Part shown: one piece after another, positions 1 to 11,169 of the stretch
Layout: each line of letters opens with the position of its first letter
Position numbering within the stretch: the stretch's first letter is position 1
Source: Taiwanofungus camphoratus
Taxonomy: Eukaryota; Basidiomycota; Agaricomycetes; Polyporales; Taiwanofungaceae
DNA length: 64,000 bases
Reading direction: 5' to 3'
Assembly: GCA_003999685.1 (NCBI GenBank)
Contig: CP021225.1
Coordinates: 1,612,001-1,676,000 of the forward strand
Notes under the pieces: model-generated
What the model was told of the DNA's origin: nothing
What the model saw: only the letters and a program-made list of their open reading frames with translations
Database searches by the model: none
Position numbers and translations under genes: made by a program

Positions 1-1
1 A

Positions 2-1765
2 TACTCTTATGACAATCGCCCCGTAGCTCCCATACAGAATTATGCATTCGATCAATGGTGGTTTCATGGACACCTTGACCACCCTCCGAATCCTGGAGAC
101 TTCTTCGAGCTGCCAGCAGGAAAGCCGGCGACCGCAGAAATTGCATGCGACAAGGGTGCTACATCATACTGGGAGTCTGATCCAGGTGGGAACATCCAGA
201 GCGGTGATGATGTATGTCCCGGATCACCTCCGTCGGAGTACCATACAACCGGTCCCGACGACTTGAAAGGCTGCTCGCTGGCTATCACCTATCAGTCGAA
301 CGTATCTGAGGTGCAGCCCGAGGACTTCACTGTGTTCAGTGTCAACCAGTCTTGCGTGTGGACGCGATTTACGGATTTCCAAGTACCTGCGAGGATGCCG
401 CCTTGTCCTGACGGCGGTTGCATTTGTGCCTTCTTCTGGATTCATTCGGTATGTGCTAGGTTTCTCCTTTTCGTGCCAATCTATTAAATGATCTATTATA
501 GCCGGATAGCGGATCAGAACAAAGTAATGAGGATCTATTTCACATGTGAATTTTTTTCGATCCTAACTGACTCTCCTAGATTACATGAATGGATTCCGAT
601 GCAATGTTACGGGATCGACCTCTAATGTTCCTTTAGCTACCCCACAGGTACCACGCCGGTGTGGTGCCGACCCCGCAAACAACAAGCCGCAAGCCAGCCC
701 AGGAAACTGCACGTATGGTGCTAAGCAGCCGTTTTACTGGGACCAGTTAGAGCGCAACAGTGTCCGTACTTTAGGACGTTTCCTCCTTTTGACGTAGTTT
801 TGTTGATCAGTGCGTCCTGGTTGCAGATGTTTGAAGGCATATACTCGCCGCCTTTTTACAACGATTTGTACAACTTCCTGGATGGTGCGCAGGAAGATAT
901 CTTCCAGGATTCGTATCCGAATGGCATCCCGTCTCCTAGTCCCAACGCTACTGTCATCCCAACTCCTAATCTTAGAGGCGTCGCGCCGACCTCAACACCA
1001 TCCGCGCCGTTCATTGCAGTGTCCGCCGTCGCTCCAGCTCCTTCGTCATCGGTCGTTCCTACCTCTTCATCAGCCGCTTCTTTATCTGCAAGTCTATTAT
1101 CGACTGCTTCCGGAATTAATGCTAGTTATGCGACGTCGGGATCAAATTCCTTACCAGTGTCAACGACGTCGAGTGCGTCCGTATCTGTTTCCACATCCAC
1201 GGTGGTCAGTACACTGGTGGTCACGGTAATTGCTTCCCCGGGACCTTCTTCTAGTGTTGGCTCAGTGTTGTCGGGGTTGCCGCAAGCATCGTCTTGGTCA
1301 TTGCCACCATTATCGGCTGTCTCTGCTGTGCCTTCGTCTGCACCCACATTGTCTAGCGTGTTCGCTTCTCCGGCAGCCACTACGATATTCCTCAACCGCC
1401 CGTCGTTTACTGGAGCATTGTCGTCTCCATCTGTTGCTCCAGCGCAAAATGGTACTGCCGTTCCTTCGAAGGCTCTGTTTGAGCTGGGACAGCAAAGTGG
1501 TAGCTTTCACCTAGCCGCCTCCGCTACAGCCAATGTGGCTCCGAGTAGCGCTACTAATTCTATGTGGTATGTTCCTCGACAGTTACGCGTGTGCCTGCCT
1601 TACTAATCGTGATATTGCTATCCACCTAGTAAACGACAATTTGTTCGCCGAAGCTTCCGTCGTCGATCGATATCGAGCGAGATCAAATCTACAACTGTTG
1701 TACGCTCTGGTCTCCGCAGTCACAGGAAGCTGCAGAACAGAAGTAAATTATGGTCGTTCTTCTGA
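2..1765 (+). CDS. AA14-type lytic polysaccharide monooxygenase, 5'-truncated by window edge
   Basis: The window opens inside an exon. The reading frame from base 2 gives a protein with [20 protein letters not shown], then [14 protein letters not shown] and [33 protein letters not shown], which I recognise as the AA14 copper monooxygenase core; the family acts on xylan coating cellulose and is secreted. Introns lie at about 449-501, 524-579 and 762-826 (consensus GT-AG; CTAAC branch site in the second). The N-terminal histidine of the copper brace lies upstream of the window. After the catalytic domain comes a Ser/Thr/Ala/Pro-rich linker of about 200 residues. Read straight through, the frame stops at 1606. 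Using a donor GTATGT near 1569 and acceptor CCTAG at 1629 it instead ends in an Arg/Lys-rich tail beginning [14 protein letters not shown], stop at 1765. I favour the spliced form because AA14 proteins commonly end in a basic tail. Identification is firm; the 3' end is inferred. Confidence 0.82.
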
Positions 1766-1985
1766 GTGAAACAGATCCGCAGTCTGAAGCTCACTATATT
1801 GTAGTTATCCTTGTATTTCCGCTGTATTTCATGAGTTGCTCGTAAATGTATGATTACTTCCGACGTCACCCTCCGGGCTTTCCCGACGCGCAGATCATTT
1901 CCGCTCAATTGTACGCTGACCGCGTGTTGACCTCGACTGGCTTGACTCGTTATCTTTTTGTTGGTCCTCATACCCATAGAACAAG

Positions 1986-4694
1986 ATGGCACGAGAAATC
2001 ATCAATGTGCAGGTATGGACACGTCGGCGTCGGTGTCTGCCAGTAATCCTCACTCGCACCGCGTAGGCAGGCCAGGTCAGACAATAACATATGCAGAGGT
2101 AATGGCACAATCTGATTGCGGATCGCGACGTGCAGGCAGGCAACCAAGTAGGGGAGAGTTTTTGGCAGATGGTCTTGGCTGAGCATGGTCTTGATGCCGA
2201 GGGGGTGAGATTCTGATACCTCTAGCGCCTCACAATGCTGATATGATGCGGCAGTTCTACAAAGGCAATGATCCCTTGCAACTTCCGAGGGTTGGTGATC
2301 CAGCGATCGTCAGCGCTCGTCAATTGATGGACTAATTCCCATATTTTTAGGTCGGCGTCTTCTTCACCGAAGTGGAGGGGAATGGTCCGACCAAATACGT
2401 GCCTCGTAGTGTGCAGATTGATCTTGAAGAGGGCGTGTGCAATCGCGTGAGCTGCCCTGTCCTAATGCCTATACACGGCTAAAGAGTGAGCTTTTGATCA
2501 ACATTTCTTAGATTCGCTCGGGCAAAATGGGGGCTCTATTCAGGCCGGATACCTTCGTGACCGGGAACACCGGTGCTGGTAACAATTGGGCGAAAGGATG
2601 TAAGTGCGGGCCATTGTTTATTCCACATCGTACTAATCACTGCCACACCGATGAGACTAGTTTACACTGAAGGTGTGTGTCTCATATGTAGCACTTCGTT
2701 CGTGGCTTACGTTCAGTGCAGGGGCTGAGCTCGTTGACTCTATCATGGTGAACAGAGAATAATTGCCATGTCATGCATAACAAATAGTCTGATCATTTGC
2801 GCCTTACAGGACATCGTTCGGCTGCAGAGCGAAAGATGTGATGCCCTGCAGGGTTTTCAAATGATACATTCCCTAGGTGGTGGTACCGGCGCGGGCTTGG
2901 GCTCGCTATTATTGGGCAAATTCCGAGAAGTTGTCTTCATCCTTACACGCCTGGTTTGCTCCCTGATGTGAATACTACAGGAATATCCTGATAGGATGCT
3001 GTCCACGTTCTCAGTTCTGCCTTCTCCCAAGGTAGGCGGGCGAACGAATGCAATTTGAGTGCGTGAGCTGACATCTCATTTACAAGGTGTCGGAAACTGT
3101 TGTTGAGGTGTGTGCACTGGACTCGATTTTGAACACTGACCTCATAGCTATCAGCCTTACAATGCATTGCTATCTATCCATCAACTCGTCGAGAACAGTG
3201 ATATGACCATGTGCATTGATAACGAGGCGCTGTAAGCATTCGCACCTACTAGGTGCTGACACCGCATACTCATTATTTATAGCTACGATATCGCCGTGCG
3301 GACGCTGAAAGTGAAACATCCAGAGTTTACAGACTTGAATGTCGTATGTCGCTTTAGCTCTTCCATCGACGTGATACCGAGTTCCTGTAGTTGGTCTCCC
3401 AAGTAATGTGCGGCGTCAGTACGAGTCTGCGATTCCCTGGCCAACTAAATGGGTACGCGTCCTTCCCGCAAGTGCATGACTCTCACGTAGTTATTTATTA
3501 ATATCCGTGCAGAGATTTGAGGAAGCTTGCATTGAATCTCATTCCTTTCCCTCGGGTATGGCACGACATCTATATACTCATCGAAGCATGCTGAACATAT
3601 GACGCCATGCAGTTGCATTTCCTGATGCCTAGTTATGCACCATTCTATGACCCCAATGCAAGAGCATTTGTGCGCCCGACCGTGCCGGATCTGACATCAG
3701 CGTGAGTACAGCTAGATCCTTTCACTTTCCCTTCTAAGGTCTTTTGCTCTGCTCTCAGGCTTTTTGATCGGAGAAACCTTCTCGTTGCATGCGATCCTAG
3801 ATTTGGGTAAATATAGCGTCCTTAACTTCTGCGCAGTGTCCTCAGAGTCTACTTAGACGCTATCTGACTGCAGCAACTATTTTCCGAGGAAAGGTCTCGT
3901 CACGGGAGGTCAGTGATAACCTTCTAACCTTCCCGTTCTGTCTGACTATTCGCTTAATGTTATCTAGGCGGAAGTGAGTGCATATTTGGTCACATTGATA
4001 TAACCTGTGTCATATGCTGCAACCAGTACTCGGTTGGCGATCTTCAACGCAAAAACTCGAGCCAATTCGTTGAGTGAGTGTTTTGAATTATCGACATTTT
4101 GGAGTTTCTTGAACGATATGGAATGTCCATAGATGGATACCGGACAACGTCTCAGTGTCACTATGTTCTGTTCCTCCTGTTGGACAAACACAGGCAAGAA
4201 TCTGCGTGCTGCAGTGACATCCATCTGCTGAAATGATTTCTTTAGGCGGCAACGTGTTTGGCTAATTCGACGGCTGTTCAGGAGTTGTTCAAGCGGACGC
4301 TCTCACAGGTTTGCACTCTCATTATTATAGACGGATCTAGACTTCGGTCTTGACCACGCTATTTGAACCCTAGTTTGTGGCGATGTACAAGCGCCATGCT
4401 TTCCTCCACTGGTACACCGGGGAGGGCATGGACGCGATGGAATTCTCTGAAGCTGAGAGTAATGCACATGACTTGATGTGAGTGTCTGACAATTTCATGA
4501 GGCTAGGCTCGGGTGCTGACTGTTATACAGTGCTGAATATCAACAGGTGTGTTCCGCATGTGATGTGACCCGTTGCGGCCTTCCGTTAACCCTTCCACTT
4601 TTAGTATCAAGAGGCCACTCTGGACGCAGAAGATAACGAGGAATACGAAGAAGAGAGATACGAAGAGAACCCCGTTGATGACGGCGCCGAATGA
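1986..4694 (+). CDS. Divergent beta-tubulin paralogue, intron-rich
   Basis: Spliced fragments in order match beta-tubulin end to end: MAREIINVQ, then AGQ, then [51 protein letters not shown], a GTP-binding tubulin signature [71 protein letters not shown], and [20 protein letters not shown], ending in a short acidic tail ([18 protein letters not shown]). It is therefore a complete GTPase subunit of microtubules. It differs from canonical beta-tubulin at many sites: MAREI rather than [13 protein letters not shown], and by the most natural splicing QAGQAGNQ, where the usual Cys12 is Ala. At least 15 introns are needed, several flanking exons of 9-40 bp (for example 2067-2075). Agaricomycetes are known to carry a second, diverged beta-tubulin; I infer this is that copy. 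Exon borders in the first 300 bp and around 3960-4260 are least certain. Confidence 0.88.
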
Positions 4695-5468
4695 AATAGG
4701 TATAGGTGTTGGATCATTCGCTTGACCCTCCCGATTTCGTTTCGGCCTCCGATATTCTATAATCGTTCCATTCTGGAGTTGATGGATCATGCACAGTTAA
4801 TCTACTAATCGTCCTTTGTCGCGTTGCTTCCTATATACAGCGATTCTGTTGCTTTACCTGTTCAACCTTACTCACAGTATGACATGTAATCTAATGAAGC
4901 CTCGTCTTCGCCAGCAACTTGTCTCCTAGTGAGGTGCGCACTGGTACATGTAAGTATTGCAGAAGTGCATTCCCAGTGGGGCTTTGAAGCTTGATGCATC
5001 GGTCAGCATTTGTTTCCGTTCATATCAGATATAAGCGGGCGATCACTAACTGCCACCTGTGATAGGGGAACTTAGCTGTCTATTGTGAAATCCCGACAAT
5101 TCTCCGTGGACGCCAATAGGCCAGTGTGGTCGTCCAGTTGACTGCTTCACAGTACCTGAGAGAAAATGCGGTCAAGCATTACAAGTTACCTCCCAGATCG
5201 AGTGTTCCTGTTACGTGTTCTTGCACGCTTGGAAGCCTCGAGACATCCCCAGTTCGCCATTTGGCCGCAGAGCTTCCGAGGGTACCGTCTACTTACGGTC
5301 ACAGCAACTTGAGTGATAGTCAAATCTTTAGTGCAATATCGTGTCGCATGATCCCATGATTGTCCGGATTGACGGGCCGTATGTATTCATATTTATGCGC
5401 TGAGGTGACGTACGGGATATAAAGCACAGTACAGTCAATCTACTGTTCTCAGTTCACCTCTAGGAAAT
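4695..5468. other. Intergenic region
   Basis: About 770 bp between the tubulin stop and the DUF1479 start. I see no supported gene. The distal part carries the promoter elements of the next gene. Confidence 0.6.
5406..5423 (+). promoter_or_regulatory. CRE-like TGACGTA and TATA box of the DUF1479 gene
   Basis: TGACGTA at 5406-5412 is followed by TATAAA at 5418-5423, 51 bp before the ATG at 5469. Spacing suits a TATA-driven promoter; the CRE-like half site would suit a bZIP factor. Prediction only. Confidence 0.5.
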
Positions 5469-7272
5469 ATGTCGAAACCAGAGCTTGGACCTTGCCCTCC
5501 TCGCTTTGTGGACCTCAAGAAAGAGATCGCAGCGAGCTATCCTGACTTCCAGGAGCGCGTCACCAAAGCCTGGAACGAGCTTCTAGTTGAACTCGAGCAA
5601 GTTACTGCAGATATCGCGAGTCAGGGAACGAGTGTACGTGAGAACTCACTTCGCATGGCCTCATCATGACCATAGATACTAGTATGTTCCTGAGGTCAAG
5701 TTCTCCGAGCTCAGCAGCTTGAGCCCCGAACGCATCGAGGAGATACGTCGTAAGGGAAGCGTCGTTATCAGAGACGTAGTCGACGATGCCGAGGCAGCCT
5801 CTTGGAAGGACTGGTTACAAGAATACGTCACAACCAACCCAGGCATTGAGGGTTTGTCTTACCCGCAAGTCGTATCACTCGCGATACTCATAATGACGCG
5901 CATTGCCAGGCTTCCCGGTGGACGACAAACAGTTCTTCCAGCTCTAGTGAGCCGCGTGTCACATGCTGCCCTCGGGCATTTGTTGAATATGGGATTTGTT
6001 GAATAGCTGGACACGCTCACAAGTTCGCGCTCGCGGACACCCCAACGTCCTTGCAGCCACGAGCTGGCTCAACAACATGTATCACGTTAGGTCGGGGGCT
6101 AAGATCGAAAATGTGGATCTGTCCACTTCGCTCACCTACGCAGACCGATTCCGCATCCGTCACCCAGGAGTGCAATGGGATGCCCACCCTCCACACGTTG
6201 ATGGTGAGATCCATACTTGTGGATGTGTGACAGCTGACGGAATCACTTCCAGGCGGAGCCATTGAGCGCTGGGAGGATCCAACTTTCCGAAAATGCTTTG
6301 AAGATATCCTCAGCGGCAACTGGCGCCAACATGACCCTTATGACCTGGAAAATCGGATTAATGCACGTAGCTCCTTGTACGGTAGAGTTGGCCAGGTAAG
6401 CCATTGGCCAAATATGATGTTCTTGCACAGTTCGGCTCACCTTATTCATCACCTCAGGCCACTGTCTTCAGAACCTATCAAGGGTGGCTTGCCGTAAGGT
6501 TTGTATCATTAGGTCAAATAGATGAATTGAAGATACTGGTACTGATGACCTCGTAGTGAGACAGCTCCCAATGAGGGTACACTCCAGGTTTTCCCGAATG
6601 TCTACCTTTCCAATGCGTACACCATTTTGCGTCCCTTCTTCCGCGAGATTGAGGGCACAACGGATACCCTGGATCCAAAGAACTGGCAGTTCGGTAAGCT
6701 TGAGCTACTGTGACTGATGCCCACCGATACTGATTCTCGGTACAGATATCAGCTCCCCTGACTTCCCTGGCGTTTACTCCACTGGCACTGGGTTCCGAGG
6801 CCCTTGGCCCAATCCCAAGACGCACCCTCATATGAAACTAGAACAGACAATGTTATCGGTGCCAAAAGTCTACCCTGGAGATATGGTCTTCTGGCACTGT
6901 GTGAGTCAACCGTTGGACACTTATCGTAATTGACAATGCTGATGTCGTCCTATACGCCCAGGACGTCGTACATGCTGTGGAAAGGGAGCACGTTGGCAAG
7001 GGAGACTCGGCCGGTGAGTATAGCTCTCAGGTCTTGGCCATTTGATTTATAAAGCTCTGCATCCTCTAGTGATGTACATTCCCGCTGTTCCCCTCACGCC
7101 CTCCAATGCGACATACGTTGCTAAGCAGAAAGAGAGCTTCGTCAAGGGAGTCCCGCCTCCGGACTTCCCTCCTGGCAAGGGCGAGATCAACAACGCCGGC
7201 GTCGGCAGGCCAGACGATATCGAGAGCCCCGTGGGGAAGAGAGCGATGGGATTTGCAATTGAGGTCGCGTGA
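5469..7272 (+). CDS. DUF1479 family protein (probable Fe(II)/2-oxoglutarate-type oxygenase fold)
   Basis: The protein starts MSKPELGPCPPRFVDLKKEI and continues through exons split by short introns (first about 5634-5681). Recognisable DUF1479 stretches are YADRFRIRHPGVQWDAHPPHVDGGAIERWED, RTYQGWLAVSETAPNEGTLQ (read in parts), and YPGDMVFWHCDVVHAVEREH. The HPPHVD block and the distal WHCDVVH histidine fit a facial-triad iron site, so an oxidative reaction on a small molecule is likely, but the substrate of this family is not known to me. The C-terminal exons (VMYIPAVPLTPSNATYVAKQ to MGFAIEVA) are intact. The gene has its own TATA box and converges on the cyanase gene downstream (stop codons 280 bp apart). 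Confidence is high for the family, low for function. Confidence 0.85.
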
Positions 7273-7551
7273 AGCTCCGAAATTTGTCCGCGGAACATTC
7301 GTGTGCTGTATGAGGGCTATACTCGGCTATATGACATGATATGGAAATGAATGAGTTGAATTTAGTGCCCGAAGCCAATTATCAGTTGCCAGGATTGCAG
7401 AGATGGGCCTGTGCGATCAAGCCCGCAATCTCAAATGGAATTCATCTGACCTGTATGGGGCACACTGCTCGATACACACATGCTAATTGTACAATTCATA
7501 CATACTGCGTTTTCCTGTCTTTGTACCCCCCAAACGCGACCTTTTCCATAA

Positions 7552-8504
7552 TTACCACTTGAGGTAGGGTAAGAATTTTCCGCTATTGATAAAGATAAAA
7601 TGTTCATGTGATGACTGCCTGGAAAATAGATTGGATACATACTCGAAGGTCAGGACAACGCGGTCACCCTTGGGGTCGGGCTTGCGTTCAATATTTACCT
7701 TACAGTCAATCATGGACATTATACCGTCACCAAACTGAGAGGTACCGTGAACACAACCAGATGCTTCCCATACCAGACAACCAGCATACCTTCTCATGGA
7801 TAATTGCCTGTCAAAAGTATAAACAGCATATAATGTACTATAATCAGCAAGGTCACACAGCCGCGTCGGAAGAACCTCACCTTGATAGCATTCCCATACA
7901 CGAGGACACCCTGCCAGTAACAGTCAGCCGCGATATTTTAGTTGTGTAGATTAGAGAATGTACCTCGTACAGCCGATACAACACCGGGTCAGTGGGCGGC
8001 ATAGGGCCAAGTCCACGGCGGGGCCACCAGTTGGCGCCCAGTTCAGCCTGCAGATTATCGTGCGGGATCTCAAGGGTGCTGGCCAGCATCGAGAGTTCCT
8101 CGGGAGACAGCTTGGCCTGAATCACCGGTCGTAGTGCACGGGCGGAGGGTCAGAACCATCCACTCCTATGTTAAATTCTACTTGCGCATAGTCTCACCTG
8201 CCCATAAAACATAGCAGCAACCCATACCTCGTCCCTTCCGATGGCTTTTGCGATATCGTCGAACGTCAGGCCTGGGTGGTTCACATGCACGACTGTCAGG
8301 ACAGCACTCTGGAAGTCGGCATTGTAGCCTTATACACCTTTCTTCGCCTTTGCCTCAAACAAGGCTGCGCAAATCGGGGGAAGGTCGGCGTAAGGTTCGC
8401 TCGAGGGATTTACTTTCTGTCGCGGGTGTAATCCAACACCGACCAGATGCAGTTGAGTTAGTTGAGTTGGACGAATACAACCGACTCACCAACGATTCAG
8501 GCAT
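7552..8504 (-). CDS. CYN1: Cyanate hydratase (cyanase)
   Basis: Cyanase converts cyanate plus bicarbonate to ammonia and CO2 via carbamate, in the cytosol as a decamer. Eight exons splice to 163 residues: 8490-8504, 8338-8416, 8198-8271, 7964-8116, 7881-7910, 7790-7807, 7643-7734 and 7552-7582. The N-terminal helix-turn-helix-like domain reads [20 protein letters not shown] and [20 protein letters not shown]; the catalytic C-terminus reads [31 protein letters not shown] and GKFLPYLKW. The family's catalytic Arg, Glu and Ser appear as R104, E107 (in YRLYE) and S130 (in IMSMID). Length is normal. The first exon encodes only MPESL; the 18-bp exon 6 encodes AIIHEK. The gene appears intact and functional. 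Confidence 0.95.
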
Positions 8505-8600
8505 TTCGCGACGGAAGTTCACGGGAGAGAGAGCGTTAGGGGAATGTATTGCTCTGAGCACTGGGTGCGGCAGTACTCTCAAGACGATGATCTACGGCGC

Positions 8601-8625
8601 TTATATAAGAAAATGTAGCCACGTG
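8601..8625 (-). promoter_or_regulatory. TATA box and CACGTG E-box upstream of cyanase
   Basis: On the minus strand CACGTG (8620-8625) precedes CTTATATAAG (TATATA at about 8602-8607), roughly 97 bp before the cyanase ATG. CACGTG is a bHLH site; in other fungi such factors act in sulfur or phosphate control, but here the role is inference. Confidence 0.5.
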
Positions 8626-8993
8626 ATCAACGCGACGCGCTCGACACTATTAGCACGGTCTGATGAGACCGGAGCTTCAGGTTCAGCCAATTAAAATATG
8701 TAGAGCGGCGATGGGCGGGTTCCACCCGACTACACCGCGCAATAAAGGACTCCAGCGGGGTACTGCGGTAATGGTGAGAGCGCCGGTTCAATTGATGATC
8801 TCTCGTCAGGCAACATCGGCTCCGGTAGGAAGTAGGTAAATGCAACCGCAATAACATTGATAGTAATTTCTTGCGCAGAAAGCCACGATGCATGAATACA
8901 CTTGAACATATTTCAGAATGATTCAAGTCGAGCAAATTGGACGTACTTTATGAGTGCACATGCCGCTGATGTCGCGCGTCGATATTACGACCT

Positions 8994-9593
8994 TCAGGTC
9001 TTACTTGTGCCGTTGTCGTTGTCATCACCAGGTCTCCAAACTTCTTTCGTAGCTTGCATGAGCTCGTATAGTTGTTCCAATTGTTCCGCGGACATCTGGG
9101 GAAAAAAGTTATTACCATACTGTAAGTGGACGTGCGGATGAACCACCAACTTTCTCAAGTACTGTAGGATCTAGCTTCTTGCCTCTAAATTTTGAGGCTT
9201 TTGGGTCGACAGGTAGCTCATCCAGGTAGTTCTTCCACTGCGACAGGAAGCCGATGATGTGAACCTTGTTGCTGATTTCCTTGTGTCGGCGAAATTCTGA
9301 TACAAACCATATGTTCGAGTCAGTGACTCTTCAGACCGTCGTATCATAAGCTGCCGACCTGCTCTAACGTAAACATCCCCCAACGAGCGCATTTCAAACG
9401 GAAGTGTGCGGTGGGCTCGAAGAATTCTTCTATACAGTCTGATTTTACAAGAGAGAACTGAGCGCTGGAGGGACTGACATGCAAGAGCGCGTGGTCCTTA
9501 CGGTATTGGGGGAAGGAGGGTAGCACTCACTCCCCGAAGGTTTAGAGGTCGATTAGTGACGGATTGAGCGAAATGTGCGATTGTCGAGCGCAT
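8994..9593 (-). CDS. SDHAF3: Succinate dehydrogenase assembly factor 3 (ACN9 family, LYR protein)
   Basis: Four exons (9531-9593, 9359-9464, 9151-9296, 8994-9095) splice without frame conflict to 138 residues. The LYR signature is LYRRILRAHRTLPFEMRSLG, followed by DVYVRAEFRRHKE, VHIIGFLSQWKNYLDEL and GKKLDPTVLEK/MSAEQLEQLYELMQATKEVW, all diagnostic of ACN9/SDHAF3. The family is imported into mitochondria and protects the iron-sulfur subunit of complex II during assembly. The N-terminus (MRSTIAHFAQSVTNRPLN) is basic and lacks acids, as expected for a presequence. The tail ends in a short polar DDNDNGTSKT stretch. It lies upstream of cyanase on the same strand, 490 bp away. Confidence 0.93.
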
Positions 9594-11169
9594 TTGGGCA
9601 AGCTTTAGCTGACTCTTAGAGCACAGGGCGGGATAAAACAGAGATACAGGTAACTTGCTAGCACTTCGAATTCAGCGGTAGGACTCGGACTGGTGGTCAC
9701 TGGCAAGAACGCAGCTAGCGCCCAGCGATCACCGGTATTGCGGGATTTGCCGAGACGTAAGTAATTTACAAGACGCTGGTCGTAAGCTACCGCTTTCATG
9801 GAAAGTACCTGCCGCCCGTGTAACAGCCTTCTTCTATCACCATGATTTTCCGCGCGAACTTTGATAGTCAGCTATCCTCTAACTAGATGTGGTTAAATCA
9901 TGTACGTGAGATAATTGTCACTGGTGCTGCTGAACCATATGTTTCGTCCATCTCTTCAGTAGCGATGCAAAGATGAAGTCGAACGCACGCCTGAGGATTT
10001 CTTGTCACGGCGCTGCATCTGAATTTGCTAAATTCGGTCAAATATCCTCGAGCACAGGCGCATCTATACGGCGTGTTGCGATGGAACTTAGCGGCTTCGG
10101 GCGATCCGGCATCGCATCAGTTTTCCAGGAGGGGACGGTCGATGGTTCGGGTTCGATTGGCGCCCTAAAGGGCACCTAAGTAACATTTTGATAAACTCGG
10201 TCACTGTCGGCTCAGCAGAACCACCAAGAGAGTGAACACACTCTTCTGTACGGTATTAAACCTAGCAAATATACGGTGAATGCAATATATATATGGACTA
10301 CTACTTGATAGAAAGGTGAAGAGTACTCATAATGATTTGAATTCGGATGAAAAATTGGGATGGCGGCTGGTGGTCCAAAAAAGGAAAGTGCGCCCCTTCG
10401 CGGCACCCACTCAATATTCGCAAGGTCATCGTTGATGGTTCGAATATGGATGCAGAGATCAAATAAATAGTATTGTTTGGAGGAAACACATCCAACGCAT
10501 GGATCAGGAGCAGCAGCGATACTGTCATTTCCTGGTAAACGAGCGCGACATCGGACAGCGACGACGCACCTTCCTTCTCGGGATCGCCTTGTTTCAATTT
10601 TTCATCCAAATTCAACTTACTTTCCAACTTTTTATTAAATAGTGACCTATATATATTGCCGTGCTAGGTTTATTATCGTAAGGGCGTGTTTAGTGGTTCA
10701 CTTGGTCATCGGCGGCTGCTGAGCCACTGCTCCGGTTGTGCAGGCGCCCGCGGTAGTGACAGTGACCATCAAAAATGTTACTTAGGCGCCTGTAAGGCGC
10801 CACCATCGACCGTAGTCACCTACTCTCGTGTATGGGTACACGCTAGAGACATGAGGCTGGCTCCTGGTTCTCGGTGATGTTCACAAAGCCAAGTCATATC
10901 GTGTCCGTTGGCAAACCATACAGGTGGAGCTGATCAAAGGAACGCGCGGCTTGCTGTTCTACTTATCATCTTTATACAAGTATGAAACTTGCTCTCGGTC
11001 CTGCTACCAATAGCCGGCGTTAAGGCTCATGAGACGTTGTTCTGCAATCATGTATTGAACGCTCGTGATCGTATCAACTTCTTGATCTCCGCACAGGCTA
11101 TTTTTCGATCGGCGTCCTCGTCGAGGTACATATAGACCCCATGTCTCGGTCAAGGCATGACTATGCACC
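9594..11169. other. Gene-poor region containing an inverted-repeat element
   Basis: Nearly 1.6 kb without a supported gene. Short open frames exist on both strands (for example 10301-10627 minus, 108 codons) but show no recognisable domain. The notable content is the inverted-repeat pair listed separately. Confidence 0.6.
10135..10813. mobile_element. Candidate non-autonomous DNA transposon with long inverted repeats
   Basis: The left arm (10135-10218) and the reverse complement of the right arm (10716-10813) share ACGGTCGATGG, then TGGCGCC, CCTAAGTAACATTTT(T)GAT, GGTCACTGTC and GGCTCAGCAG in the same order, separated by small insertions or deletions on one side or the other. That arrangement over 80-100 bp is not expected by chance and is typical of the ends of an aged DNA element. 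The roughly 500 bp interior has no recognisable transposase. I could not define a target-site duplication, so the exact termini are uncertain. Confidence 0.6.

Noticed and set aside
3964-4224. 86-codon minus frame inside beta-tubulin
   Set aside because: Covers tubulin introns and small exons; spliced plus-strand exons ([14 protein letters not shown]) explain the region.
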